64,000 bases of DNA, taken from Oleidesulfovibrio sp047973035. GTDB lineage: Bacteria > Desulfobacterota > Desulfovibrionia > Desulfovibrionales > Desulfovibrionaceae. The position numbers and the translations under genes were made by a program. The stretch lies in contig NZ_JBKEBF010000040.1 of NCBI RefSeq assembly GCF_047973035.1, positions 29,416-93,415 of the forward strand, read 5' to 3'. Below are positions 43,554-52,580 of this stretch, piece by piece (positions within the stretch are counted from its first letter, which is position 1; each line of letters begins with the position of its first letter). Below the pieces are notes generated by a model that was given only the letters and a program-made list of their open reading frames with translations, made no database searches and had not been told where the DNA came from.

Positions 43554-44744
43554 TTATAACTGAGATTTTATAACAATATCCGTGATCGGCCCGCGGGAAC
43601 GCTCTCCTTTAAGGACGATATGAGCGTAGTTATTGTATCCTTTAAGCTTGCGGACAATCCAGTTCAGGCCGTTATTTGATTCGTTCAAATACGGGTTGTC
43701 CACCTGCCGTGTATCACCAAGGCAGATGCACTTGACGTTTTCCCCCATGCGGGTCAGCAGTGCCCTTACCTCTGTTCGTGAAAGATTCTGTGTTTCATCA
43801 ATGATGACAACGGCATTTTCTATGTTCGTACCGCGTATGTACGCAAGCGGCAGGATTTCAAACCGCTTGGGATCGAACTTTAGTGGTGGTTCGGCAGAGT
43901 TAAGAAAGATTCGGTTAGCGGGGCGTAGCGTATGCAGCTTTAATAACAAGTCGCTGATATAGCGCATGTACGGTTCCATCTTTTCGCGGATGTCACCAGG
44001 GAGAAACCCCATTTTTGCTCCCAGCTCGATGGTGGGTTTCAGGACGAAAACTTTGCTGTAACGGTGCGACTGCATTACCAGATGCAGCGCAGAGGCAAGC
44101 GCAAGGTATGTTTTACCGTAACCTGCTTCTGATTGCACTGAAACAATGTCTATCTTTTCGTGCAGCATAAGCAGCATCGCCAGATTCTGGTAAATGCTGC
44201 GGGGCTTCACCTGCCAGACTTCATTGGTGTAGTTTATAACTTCTTCGCCATCCGGCCCGTTGAAAACCGGTTTGCCTTCCTGCCAGTGAAAGGAATTAGG
44301 GGGCGATGATTCTGCGGCCTCTGCAAAACCTGTGTATTGTTGTGAATCAGACTGGAACGGGCGTGAATCTTTATACTCTTCACAGTTAATGCCGTTTAAG
44401 CCGGCCTGAAGTTGCAGGATTCTGTCATTGGTAACCAGAATGGGGCTTTCAATGCGGGCCTCGCGTACTTCTTTAAGGATAAAGTTGTCCACTAGCTCTT
44501 CGGAGAATGGCGATGTGCTGGAATCGTTGTGGATAAAATGGATGATGTCTTTGTGATCAAGTAAGATGTCGACTACTTTTGACACGATGTGCCGTAGTCT
44601 GGGGTTGGTTTTCAGCGTGTTGAGCTCAAGCAGTACATGGTAGGGGATGAAAATGTTGTTTTCCTGCCCGTTGCGCAGGCTGAGGATACTTTCAGGGCTT
44701 TCAATCAGAACGTTGGTGTCTAACACAAAGTTCTTGGTCGCCAT
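43554..44744 (-). CDS. PIN-domain PhoH-family ATPase
   Basis: A 396-residue fusion of an N-terminal PIN nuclease domain (FVLDTNVLIE at 6-15, acidic residues and VTNDRILQL at 104-112) and a C-terminal PhoH ATPase (Walker A SEAGYGKT 205-212; Walker B VVIIDETQNLS about 313-323). Such PhoH2/YlaK-type proteins are ATP-dependent RNA helicase-nucleases. The usual Walker A GxAGTGKT is changed to SEAGYGKT. It lies directly downstream of pstA, separated by a hairpin with a weak T tail, so some pst transcripts may continue into it; a phosphate-starvation role is inferred from position. Confidence 0.88.
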   Translation of the reverse strand: MATKNFVLDTNVLIESPESILSLRNGQENNIFIPYHVLLELNTLKTNPRLRHIVSKVVDILLDHKDIIHFIHNDSSTSPFSEELVDNFILKEVREARIESPILVTNDRILQLQAGLNGINCEEYKDSRPFQSDSQQYTGFAEAAESSPPNSFHWQEGKPVFNGPDGEEVINYTNEVWQVKPRSIYQNLAMLLMLHEKIDIVSVQSEAGYGKTYLALASALHLVMQSHRYSKVFVLKPTIELGAKMGFLPGDIREKMEPYMRYISDLLLKLHTLRPANRIFLNSAEPPLKFDPKRFEILPLAYIRGTNIENAVVIIDETQNLSRTEVRALLTRMGENVKCICLGDTRQVDNPYLNESNNGLNWIVRKLKGYNNYAHIVLKGERSRGPITDIVIKSQL

Positions 44745-44790
44745 CTGGCCCCCTTACTTAGTCGGCTGACAGCCGGTTCCGGTTAATGAA

Positions 44791-44822
44791 TAAGGGCGGC
44801 GGCGTGTGCCGCCGCCCTTGGT
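44791..44822 (-). terminator. Hairpin terminator after pstA
   Basis: A near-perfect 12-bp GC stem AAGGGCGGCGGC/GCCGCCGCCCTT with a four-base loop, followed on the minus strand by TTATTCATT. The poor T tail suggests incomplete termination before the PIN-PhoH gene. Confidence 0.7.
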
Positions 44823-44843
44823 GTTGCGGAGCTGAAGTGCGCG

Positions 44844-45788
44844 TCAGCGCATTTTTCGTTGCAGCCTTGCCCGGATAATGATTGCCAGCATGTTCATGCC
44901 CAGCACCAACACTATAAGCACCAACGCGGTGCCGTATTGCAGGGGGCGGGTTTTTTCTATGTCCAGTCCGGCGGTGGCTAATACGTAAATATGGTAGGGC
45001 AGTGCCATAACGCTGTCAAAGACTGAAGCAGGCAGCTTGGGGCTGAAGAACATGGCAGCGGTGAACATTATGGCTGCAGTTTCGCCTGCCGCACGCCCGA
45101 TGCCGAGGATGGCTCCGGTAAGGATGCCTGGTGCCGCAGCAGGCAGGACCACTCTGGAAAGTGTCTGCCATTTGGTTGCTCCCAGCGCCAGTGATGCTTC
45201 GCGGTACGTCTGTGATACGGAACGCAGGGCTTCTTCTGATGCGCCGATGATAAGTGGCAGAATAAGCGCCGCCAGAGTGAACATACCTGCCAGCAGGCTG
45301 ACGCCCATTTTCATCAGCGTAACAAAAAATGCGAGGCCGAAGAGCCCGAAAACGACCGAGGGCACACCGGCAAGGTTGTTGATTGCAAGTCTGATGATAT
45401 GCAGAAACGGGCCGGGCTTTGCATATTCATGCAGGTAAATGGCGGTGCATACTCCCCACGGCAGGGCAATGAGCATGGAACCGTAGCTGAGTGCGATGGT
45501 TCCGAGGATACACGGAAAAATACCGCCTGCTGTCATGGCATCGCGCGGATGCGCAGACAGAAATTCCCAGTTGATGGCGGGAAGGCCGTAATACAGGACA
45601 AACCCGCAGATAACTGCCAGCGCCAGCGCGTTTACTGCAACAGATGCTTTGAACAGGGCAAACATGAATGCCTGTACAGGCTTTCTGCGTTTGAGAAACC
45701 CCTGATCTTGAACAAGTGTTGAAGTGGAAGAATGCATGGGCTGGCCCCCGAGTGACGTAACGTTGGGATGAGTGAAAGCGTGATTCAT
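44844..45788 (-). CDS. pstA: Phosphate ABC transporter permease PstA
   Basis: PstA is one of the two membrane subunits of the high-affinity phosphate importer. The protein has six membrane helices and the permease EAA-loop EASLALGATKWQTLSRVVLP, with the ALPYHIYVLAT C-terminal block typical of PstA. The start is uncertain: the ATG at 45788 lies 8 bases after the pstC stop, the frame is open to 45842, and an ATG at 45737 would remove a non-conserved segment. None has a strong ribosome binding site. Confidence 0.92.
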   Translation of the reverse strand: MNHAFTHPNVTSLGGQPMHSSTSTLVQDQGFLKRRKPVQAFMFALFKASVAVNALALAVICGFVLYYGLPAINWEFLSAHPRDAMTAGGIFPCILGTIALSYGSMLIALPWGVCTAIYLHEYAKPGPFLHIIRLAINNLAGVPSVVFGLFGLAFFVTLMKMGVSLLAGMFTLAALILPLIIGASEEALRSVSQTYREASLALGATKWQTLSRVVLPAAAPGILTGAILGIGRAAGETAAIMFTAAMFFSPKLPASVFDSVMALPYHIYVLATAGLDIEKTRPLQYGTALVLIVLVLGMNMLAIIIRARLQRKMR

Positions 45789-45796
45789 AATTTTTT

Positions 45797-46693
45797 TTAC
45801 AGGGTTGAAACGCCGACCTGCTTTTTCTTTTCCGCTATCCATGCCGCAAGGATGTTGAACATAAGCGTGAAGACGAACAGTACCATGCCGGTGGCAAACA
45901 GCGCGTAATAATGATCGCTATGGAATGGAGCTTCGGCCATTTCTGCCGCAATGGATGCAGGCATGGGGCGGACGGGATCAAATAGGCTTCCGGGGATCAT
46001 GGCAGCACCGCCTGCAACCATCAGAACAACCATGGTTTCGCCGATAGAACGTGACATGCCCAGAATGACAGCCGTGCTGATGCCCGGCAGTGAAGCAGGC
46101 AGCACCACTCGGGCGATAGTCTGCCAGCGGGTGGCCCCCAGCGCGAGGGATGCTTCGCGCAGCTCGTTGGGAACGGAGTAAATAGCGTCTTCTGAAATAC
46201 TGGTAATGGTGGGAACCGCCATGAATGCCAGCATGATGGCCGCGTTTGTCAGGTTAAGTCCCGTTGCCAGACCGAACGTTTCCTGCAGGTACGGCGCGAC
46301 AACCACCATGCCGAAAAAGCCTATTACAACTGAGGGCAGAGCCTGGAGCATTTCTACCAGCGGTTTAATAATACCGCGCATACGCGGAGAGGCTATTTCA
46401 GACAGATACACAGCCGTCATCAGGCCCAGCGGAATGGCAATAACTGACGAGAGCCCTGTTACAGCAAGCGAACCCACAATCATGGGCAGAATACCGAAGT
46501 CCGCAGGGTCATCTGTCGGGTACCATTCTCTGCCGAAGATAAAATCAAGCGGCGAGATGAATTTGATGACTGGTAAGCCTTCAACAAACAAAAACACCAT
46601 GATGAGAAAAAGTATCAGGATGCACAGGGCTGCGCTGGCTTGAAATGCTCCGGCGATGAGAGTGTCTTTATTGCGACGCGAAAGAGAAATCAT
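45797..46693 (-). CDS. pstC: Phosphate ABC transporter permease PstC
   Basis: The second membrane subunit of the phosphate importer, 298 residues with six helices. Features include FGREWYPT, the EAA-loop EASLALGATRWQTIARVVLP and GMSRSIGETMVVLMVAGG, with the PFHSDHYYALFATG segment near the C-terminus. It is 111 bases downstream of pstS, and a GC-rich hairpin lies between the two. Confidence 0.94.
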   Translation of the reverse strand: MISLSRRNKDTLIAGAFQASAALCILILFLIMVFLFVEGLPVIKFISPLDFIFGREWYPTDDPADFGILPMIVGSLAVTGLSSVIAIPLGLMTAVYLSEIASPRMRGIIKPLVEMLQALPSVVIGFFGMVVVAPYLQETFGLATGLNLTNAAIMLAFMAVPTITSISEDAIYSVPNELREASLALGATRWQTIARVVLPASLPGISTAVILGMSRSIGETMVVLMVAGGAAMIPGSLFDPVRPMPASIAAEMAEAPFHSDHYYALFATGMVLFVFTLMFNILAAWIAEKKKQVGVSTL

Positions 46694-46730
46694 ACTGTTC
46701 TGGCAATCCGCTTTTTGCTGGTTGCGCGGC

Positions 46731-46762
46731 AGGCCCCGTGCCGTTACCGGCAGGGGCCTTTT
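46731..46762 (-). promoter_or_regulatory. Hairpin between pstS and pstC
   Basis: A long GC stem (GGCCCC...GGGGCC with inner GCCG/CGGC and a TTAC-type loop) lies between pstS and pstC. On the coding strand no T run follows, so it is unlikely to stop transcription; such hairpins commonly protect the 3' end of an abundant binding-protein message from exonucleases. That role is inferred. Confidence 0.6.
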
Positions 46763-46804
46763 CGCGTGGAGTAACTTTTCAGGGTGAAGCTTTAACTCTG
46801 AAGC

Positions 46805-47614
46805 CTACAGCTTGATGAAGCCTGCTTCCTTAACAATGTTCTGACCTTCGGGTGACAGGATGAAGTCGATCAGGCCCTTGGTGGCACCGGAGGGGTTACC
46901 GTCGATGTATACCTGCAAGGTACGGGCGATAGGGAAGCTTTTGTCTTTAGCTGTCTTATCATTACCTTCCACACCGTTTACGGTGAGAGCCTTTACAGAG
47001 CTGTCAACGTAGCCGATTCCATCGTAGCTGATGGCGCGGGGGTTTTTAGATACGGCCTGCAGAACGGCACCGGAGGAAGCCTGCAACAGAGCGCCCGGGA
47101 ACACACGGGTTTTACCCATTACAAATTTGCTCCAGGTTTCGTACGTGCCGGAGGACGTGTCGCGGGAAACAACAACGATGCCTTCGTCGTTGCCGCCAAC
47201 TTCTTTCCAGTTGGTTACTTTGCCTGCGTAAATAGCCTGAAGCTGTTCAATGGTCAGGTCACTTACGGGGTTGCTTTTGTTTACGATGGGAATAACGGCG
47301 TCCAGCGCGATGACAACCTGCTTGGGGGAAAGGCCTTTTTCTTCAGCCAGCTTCATTTCTTTGTCTTTCATTGTCCGCGAAGCCATGGCGATATCGGTGG
47401 TGCCGTCCAGCAATGCTTTGATACCGTTGGAAGAGCCGCCGCCCGATACTGCGATTTCAACATCAGGGTGTGCTTTCATGTATGCTTCGATCACACGCTG
47501 CATAATGGGCAGGATGGTCGTGGAACCGGAGACCTTAATGGACTGACCTGCAAAGGCGGAAGATGCAAAGCCAAGGACAAGTGCAGCCACAATGGCAAGA
47601 TTTTTTAGACGCAT
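46805..47614 (-). CDS. pstS: Phosphate-binding periplasmic protein PstS
   Basis: PstS captures phosphate in the periplasm for PstCA. The 269 residues begin with a signal peptide (MRLKNLAIVAALVLGFASS, cleavage after AFA) and then the phosphate-binding blocks VSGSTTILPIM, VSGGGSSNGIKALLDGTTDIAMASR and SRDTSSGTYETWSKFVMG. The frame is open to 47725, but GGAGG sits 7 bases before the ATG at 47614 and the signal peptide begins there. It heads the pstSCA run. Confidence 0.96.
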   Translation of the reverse strand: MRLKNLAIVAALVLGFASSAFAGQSIKVSGSTTILPIMQRVIEAYMKAHPDVEIAVSGGGSSNGIKALLDGTTDIAMASRTMKDKEMKLAEEKGLSPKQVVIALDAVIPIVNKSNPVSDLTIEQLQAIYAGKVTNWKEVGGNDEGIVVVSRDTSSGTYETWSKFVMGKTRVFPGALLQASSGAVLQAVSKNPRAISYDGIGYVDSSVKALTVNGVEGNDKTAKDKSFPIARTLQVYIDGNPSGATKGLIDFILSPEGQNIVKEAGFIKL

Positions 47615-48029
47615 GGATTTTCCTCCAGAATAAATTCTTTCAAATGCAAACGCTTGATTGTTGTTACGGGAAGCCCGTCTGGTGTTTTGGTAAACTAGGA
47701 GCCGATTGTTACGGCGGTGTGTCATGGAGGCAGCATGTTTGTGACAGGGGGGATTTGTGAAAATTTGTGGAATTAATTGTTTTTATTTCAGGTGATTAAT
47801 GTTTTTTTGCTGTGGCTGACCCGAAATGTATATTTTTTTGTAACAGGCAATTGTGTCTTTTCTGCTGTTGTGTGTGACGGATGATTTTTTAGGCAAAAGT
47901 GGCGATGCAGTGCATGGCGGGTTGCTAATGCAGGTTGGGCAGCCTATAGTAATGATGTTGGCTGCGGCATAAGACGAGGGGAGCGGCTTACTGCAGGCTG
48001 GCGCACAGGTGCGCTGTTCAGGGGAATGA
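47615..48029. other. Intergenic region upstream of pstS
   Basis: About 415 bases between divergent pstS and the unknown 143-residue gene. It must contain the pst promoter and probably its control site. A segment with CTGTCACAAACATG on the minus strand (near 47725-47740) resembles half of an enteric Pho box, but only weakly. No gene or RNA is evident. Confidence 0.4.
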
Positions 48030-48461
48030 ATGAGGGTTTCTTATTCTGCGTACTCCGCGCAGGCCCAAAGCACATACGCTCAAGCCGCCCGCTCAGAGCA
48101 GGTAACCAGAGCAGCAGAAGACGTGGTACACAGCCGTAAGGCTGTGGGATTTCGTCTTGGCAAGCTTGGTATCCTCTTTGAGACGGAGGAAACCCTTGAC
48201 GGCTCAACCATTGCGCGAGAGGCGGGAGAGCGTCTTAACCGGCTGCGCAAGTTTAACTTTGCAGAATCCCTGCAGGCGCAGGATGCGGAGTTGTACGAGG
48301 CTATCAGTACACCGCCTTCATCTGCCAATCGTGACCTTCCCGCTCTTGAACAGGCTTTTGCCTCTCCTAACTATACCCGTAATGTCGGCGTGCGCTCATA
48401 TCAGCGCATGGCCTCCCAGCAGGTACATGGCGGGCAGACCATGCTGCGGGGTAAGGTGTAG
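48030..48461 (+). CDS. Unrecognised 143-residue protein
   Basis: A soluble, charged, mostly helical protein rich in Ala, Arg and Glu. It begins MRVSYSAYSAQAQSTYAQAA and ends GGQTMLRGKV, with no membrane helix, signal peptide or recognised domain. The N-terminal Ser/Ala/Tyr/Gln-rich stretch has the look of a flagellar or phage-structural disordered tail, but this is only an impression. AGGGGA precedes the ATG and a terminator follows the stop by 40 bases, so the gene is probably real. Confidence 0.65.
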   Translation: MRVSYSAYSAQAQSTYAQAARSEQVTRAAEDVVHSRKAVGFRLGKLGILFETEETLDGSTIAREAGERLNRLRKFNFAESLQAQDAELYEAISTPPSSANRDLPALEQAFASPNYTRNVGVRSYQRMASQQVHGGQTMLRGKV

Positions 48462-48500
48462 CTGTTCACACCTTGAGTAAGAACAAATAAGCCTCAGCTT

Positions 48501-48531
48501 GTAACGCCGTTCTCAAGGCGTTTTTTTTATG
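48501..48531 (+). terminator. Terminator after the 143-residue gene
   Basis: AACGCC/GGCGTT stem with an eight-base TTCTCAA-type loop, followed by eight T residues. Confidence 0.85.
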
Positions 48532-48532
48532 C

Positions 48533-48561
48533 ATAAAAAAGGGCGGCCTGAGGCCGCCCTG
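48533..48561 (-). terminator. Terminator after the GH57 gene
   Basis: The palindrome GGGCGGCCTGAGGCCGCCC is followed on the minus strand by six T residues. It lies directly beside the rightward terminator, a back-to-back pair between convergent genes. Confidence 0.9.
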
Positions 48562-48649
48562 ATTGTGTTTTGTGTCTGAATAATAAGTCTTTCCGGTCTG
48601 GCAGGCTTTAAACGGAAGGCTTGCCAAACGCGATCTGTACTCAGGTTCA

Positions 48650-50986
48650 TTAGTCCTCAGGCAGTCTGAAACCCAGTGCCCGCGCGGCCTGAGCTGCTTC
48701 TGCCTTCCACGGTGCCATGGCCCATACTTTGTTTTGCACAGGCCACCAGTCCAGCCCCGGTACATATTCAGAAAGTATACGAACCAGACGTGCCAGCCTG
48801 CTCCATTGTGCAGGCGCTTCCAGCAGCGTCAGGGCTGTTTGCTGTGCTGTAGCCTCCAGCCGCCTTCTGGCACCGGAGGATAGCTCAATTCCATGCAACC
48901 AGCTGGCTGCCGCATCGGCCCGTTTGTCCTCAGGACCTGCGTCCATGGCCATGGCAAGCAGCATTTCCGGTGCAAACTCTTCCCACAGGTGCGAATCGGG
49001 CTGGTCGTGCTGAGCTTCTTCCCACGGCAAGAAGAGCGCCAGCGCATCAGGCGAGCGGGCCAGAGCGTCAGACCTGCGTTGCGCCACAGAGTATAAGATA
49101 AGCGTCATGGCCAGCGCCTGACGTTTGCCCCACGGCAGGTCTTCAAATCTGCAGACTGAAGAGGCCGTACGGCTTTCCGGAGGCGTATCGCCTGCCGGTT
49201 GTTCAGCCGGATAGACGCGGAGCTCTAAACTATCCGGCGGAGACAGCAACACATGCCGTTCGCCGCGCTGAATATCTGCAGACTTGCTGTGCAGCGTCCA
49301 CGGCACTTCCTTATCCCAAGGAGCCGGATGCCAGCGTATGCGCGCTGTTCCTGCCGCTATGGGCGCCTCATCAGGGCGCACTTCGTCATTGCGCGTAGAT
49401 GCGACTGTCACCTCAACGTCCACTGCGGGCCATGAGGCCGCCGTAGGTGTGCCTGTCTGTAAGCGGCCCTGATATGCTGTTTTCAGTAACGCCTGCAAAA
49501 TCAGCGAGGCCTCGGATTCGTGCCGCGGCAGTACACGGGTTTCGAAAATGTTTTTACCGGTACCTTCGCTTTCTTTGTTGGATCTGGCTTTTTCCAGCTC
49601 TGCAAAGAATTGCTGCGGAATGTCTCCGCCGCCTGTGTCGCGGCGTATTTCCAGCGCGCGCAGGCAGTAGGTGAGAGCATTCACAGGCTCTATGCGTGAA
49701 ATTTCATCAAAGAACCATGCGCAGCTGGCATATGCGGCGAGCATCTGCTCTTCCATTGTGAGCAGTTTCCATGCTGCGTTTTTTTGCGTTTCGGAAAGGC
49801 TGGGAGCAAAAAACTGTACTGCATAGGCTTCGCGCGAAAGTTCGCCGCACAACACCCTGCCGAAGCTGCCCAGCGCCTTTTGCGGATCGGTAAAAAGAAT
49901 TTTGGACTGGCTGGTAAAATGTTCTTCCACTGCATCGCGGGCAAAGTTTAATGCGCTGCGCAAGGGGCCGCGCCATGACTGATTCCAGCCCGGATGACCG
50001 CCGTCAGTACAGCCGCAGTTGCTGCGCCAGCGCTCCACACCGTGAACGCAGCTCCATGATGATGGTTCGTGCAGTTCCACCTTCCACTCCGGCGGGTGGT
50101 TGGCAAGATACGCTGCAAGGTTTGTCGGGCGGATGCCGTCGCGGCCCGAGTATGCTTGAGCTAATACATGTGCCAGCGCCATCTCGCCGAAGGTGAAATG
50201 ATGTCCGTATGTCTCGCCATCGGTGCATAGAGTCAGCAGGCCTTCGCCTGCTGCTCCGGCAATGCGGTGCCAGAATCCTTCGCCGTCCTGCAGTAGCTTT
50301 TCAAATGCAACCGCACGCGAGATAGGACCGTGGTAAAAGAACACGCTGATGCTTTTACCGGAGGGCAGTTCTATCCGGTACGGACGTCGTACATCGAGAG
50401 AGTTTTCGTCCACATGTGCCCATGCCCCCTTCGGGCCTGATACCCTTCTGGCCTGACGCGGGGCAAGCACGGTAAAGCGCACGCCGTGTGCAGCCAGATC
50501 TTCCAGCGTGGGAACATCTGCCGCGCTTTCTGCCAGCCACATGCCTTCCGCGGGACGGCCGAAACGGTGTGCGAAATCGTCCAGCGCCCATGCAATTTCA
50601 AGCTGCCGCTGTCTGGGCGAGGCAAGAGGCATGATAACATGATGGTATACCTGCGCCAGTGCGTTTCCATGGCCCCAGCGGGCAATACTTTTTTTGTCCG
50701 CATCCAGAATACGTTGATAGGTTTCCTGATCATCTCGCTCGAGCCAGCGCATCAGCGTGGGGCCTGCATTGAAGCTTATCCATTCATAGCAGTTCAGTAT
50801 ATCGGCAATGCGTCCGGAGCCGTCCAGCCGCCGCGCCCACGCCATAGGTGCATAACTTTCACGCAAGATGCGTTCATTCCAGTGGCGGGAGGGAGCAGCG
50901 CTGCCCTCCGGCAGAATGCTGCCCAGCCACGGGTCTTCGCGGGGCGGTTGGTAAAAATGGCCGTGAATGCACAGATACTTCTCCAT
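48650..50986 (-). CDS. Glycoside hydrolase family 57 protein with DUF3536-type C-terminus
   Basis: A 778-residue cytoplasmic GH57 enzyme, a family of alpha-amylases, amylopullulanases and branching enzymes acting on alpha-glucans. The N-terminal CIHGHFYQPPREDPW is the first GH57 motif, GMWLAESAADVPTLEDLA holds the probable nucleophile Glu, and TDGETYGHHFTFGEMAL holds the acid. The C-terminal ~400 residues match the extra DUF3536-type region seen in Desulfovibrio homologues. ATG 50986 is chosen because CGGAGG lies just upstream; the frame to 51130 is an artefact of readthrough. Glycogen metabolism is the likely role. Confidence 0.9.
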   Translation of the reverse strand: MEKYLCIHGHFYQPPREDPWLGSILPEGSAAPSRHWNERILRESYAPMAWARRLDGSGRIADILNCYEWISFNAGPTLMRWLERDDQETYQRILDADKKSIARWGHGNALAQVYHHVIMPLASPRQRQLEIAWALDDFAHRFGRPAEGMWLAESAADVPTLEDLAAHGVRFTVLAPRQARRVSGPKGAWAHVDENSLDVRRPYRIELPSGKSISVFFYHGPISRAVAFEKLLQDGEGFWHRIAGAAGEGLLTLCTDGETYGHHFTFGEMALAHVLAQAYSGRDGIRPTNLAAYLANHPPEWKVELHEPSSWSCVHGVERWRSNCGCTDGGHPGWNQSWRGPLRSALNFARDAVEEHFTSQSKILFTDPQKALGSFGRVLCGELSREAYAVQFFAPSLSETQKNAAWKLLTMEEQMLAAYASCAWFFDEISRIEPVNALTYCLRALEIRRDTGGGDIPQQFFAELEKARSNKESEGTGKNIFETRVLPRHESEASLILQALLKTAYQGRLQTGTPTAASWPAVDVEVTVASTRNDEVRPDEAPIAAGTARIRWHPAPWDKEVPWTLHSKSADIQRGERHVLLSPPDSLELRVYPAEQPAGDTPPESRTASSVCRFEDLPWGKRQALAMTLILYSVAQRRSDALARSPDALALFLPWEEAQHDQPDSHLWEEFAPEMLLAMAMDAGPEDKRADAAASWLHGIELSSGARRRLEATAQQTALTLLEAPAQWSRLARLVRILSEYVPGLDWWPVQNKVWAMAPWKAEAAQAARALGFRLPED

Positions 50987-51112
50987 GATCAACCTCCGGA
51001 GCGGGTTATACTGCACAGCTGCATCAGGCTGATACTGACAGCAAAATACAAGTACAGCCAGTATATACCGGAAACGTACGCACGGGTAGTATGAAAATGG
51101 AAAAGGGCGAGG

Positions 51113-51160
51113 GCACAAGAAAGCCCGCACAGGCAGTGAGACACAGCGCGGTGCGGGCAG
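51113..51160 (-). terminator. Terminator after the DsrE-family gene
   Basis: On the minus strand GCCCGCAC pairs with GTGCGGGC across a 20-base loop and is followed by TTTCTTGT. It lies 28 bases after the DsrE-family stop. Confidence 0.72.
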
Positions 51161-51187
51161 GTGGTGACCAGTTATATTGACTGCAGA

Positions 51188-51535
51188 CTACGGCTTTACG
51201 TAGGCAAAGCCTTTTTGCTGAAGCTCAACAATCTCAACAATACCTGCGGGGACAACAGCGCATCCCGGCACAAGGGCTGCCTCGGCAATATCGAATTTAC
51301 GCAAGGCATTGGCGCACAGGCGGAAGGATACCCCGCGCTGTTGCAGGCGCGTTATCTGTTCTGCATGGGCACCACCGTCAGCCTTAAAAAGCTGTACCGC
51401 AGGGCCGTTCACTACCATAACGGTCTCAAACTCTTTGCCGGAAAGAGCATTCAGGTAGTTGTCGATATTGGTCAGAGCAAGGCCAAGTCGTGTGTCGTCA
51501 AAAAGATCGACATGGAAGACAATCGAGTAAGACAT
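51188..51535 (-). CDS. DsrE/DsrF-like sulfur-relay family protein
   Basis: A 115-residue protein of the DsrE/F/H-like fold, whose members carry sulfur on a Cys. It shows the family's FETVMVVNGPAVQLF, LQQRGVSFRLCANALR with a conserved Cys and the C-terminal VVPAGIVEIVELQQKGFAYVKP. I chose ATG 51535 because GGAGG lies 7 bases before it; the longer frame to 51646 has no support. In sulfate reducers several stand-alone homologues occur outside the dsr locus, with unproved functions. Confidence 0.87.
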   Translation of the reverse strand: MSYSIVFHVDLFDDTRLGLALTNIDNYLNALSGKEFETVMVVNGPAVQLFKADGGAHAEQITRLQQRGVSFRLCANALRKFDIAEAALVPGCAVVPAGIVEIVELQQKGFAYVKP

Positions 51536-51817
51536 GTGTGCCTCCGTATTAATGTCATAACCCTGCTTGCCGCTTCGGATGAGAGGCAGGCAAAGGGCTT
51601 TATTCATTACGGCAGGTATTGTTCCATAATGTTCTACCCTTGCCAAGGGGGCAATCCGTTGTTACCCATACTATCGACGGCGTTGCATCCGGACTCTGAG
51701 AGTTTGCGGATGTTGTGCTGACGCAATATAACTTTATATGCTTCTGCAATCTGTCAGGTCAGAGCGTAAAAGATAGCTAATCATGTACCAGATGTTTCCC
51801 AAGGAGGGATACCTACA

Positions 51818-52519
51818 ATGTTGAGAACTGCTCAGCGTAGCCAGAGCCGCACCGAAGTTGTTAATGCCTTTATGCGCGGCGTGTATCAGTGGATGGCCGC
51901 AGGTCTTGGCGTAACCGCTATCGCAGCGTTTGCCGTGGCCAGCAGCCCTGCTCTTGTCCAGCTTATCTTCGGCACCCCCATGTTGCCGCTTATTCTGATG
52001 ATCGGCCTTGTGGGGCTGGTGTTTTACCTTTCGGCCCGCATCGGCACCATGTCTGCCGGTACAGCCACTACTCTGTTTATGGTGTACAGCGCGCTTAACG
52101 GCGTTGTACTTTCCAGCGTGCTGCTGGTGTATGCTGCGTCTTCCGTATTCCAGGCGTTTGCAACTGCCGCGGCCATGTTCGGAGCCATGACCATTTACGG
52201 CCTGACCACCAAGCGTGACCTGACCTCCATGGGCAGCTTCATGTTTATGGGGATTATCGGCATCATCATTGCTTCTATCGTGAATATTTTTATCGGCAGC
52301 AGCATGATGGAACTGGTAATCAGCGCTGTCGGCGTCATTGTGTTTACCGGTCTTACCGCGTACGATAGCCAGCAGTTGCGTGAAATGGGCGAAACCGCCC
52401 CCATGGATGACGCTGTGGCGATCCGCCGTGGCACCATTCTTGGCGCGTTGCGACTGTATCTGGACTTCATCAACCTGTTCCTTATGCTTCTGCGGCTCTT
52501 TGGGGGGGCACGGGACTAG
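51818..52519 (+). CDS. Bax inhibitor-1/YccA family membrane protein
   Basis: A 233-residue inner-membrane protein with seven hydrophobic helices. The VYQWMAAGLGVTA start, the SALNGVVLSS block and the C-terminal FTGLTAYDSQQLREM with LRLYLDFINLFLMLLRLFG are hallmarks of the YccA/YbhL branch of the Bax-inhibitor-1 (TMBIM) family, linked to calcium-leak activity and to modulation of FtsH. AAGGAGGGATACC precedes the ATG. It is monocistronic with its own terminator. Confidence 0.93.
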   Translation: MLRTAQRSQSRTEVVNAFMRGVYQWMAAGLGVTAIAAFAVASSPALVQLIFGTPMLPLILMIGLVGLVFYLSARIGTMSAGTATTLFMVYSALNGVVLSSVLLVYAASSVFQAFATAAAMFGAMTIYGLTTKRDLTSMGSFMFMGIIGIIIASIVNIFIGSSMMELVISAVGVIVFTGLTAYDSQQLREMGETAPMDDAVAIRRGTILGALRLYLDFINLFLMLLRLFGGARD

Positions 52520-52534
52520 CTTGAATAACAACGC

Positions 52535-52564
52535 AAAGGGAGCAGGAAAGGCTCCCTTTTTTGT
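52535..52564 (+). terminator. Terminator after the YccA-type gene
   Basis: AAAGGGAGC/GCTCCCTTT stem with a short purine loop and a run of six T residues, 20 bases before the lpxK start. Confidence 0.88.
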
Positions 52565-52580
52565 GGGACTGTTTTTATAA

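Noticed and set aside
47615..47725. 37-residue N-terminal extension of pstS
   Set aside because: A strong GGAGG site and a signal peptide mark the ATG at 47614 as the true start.
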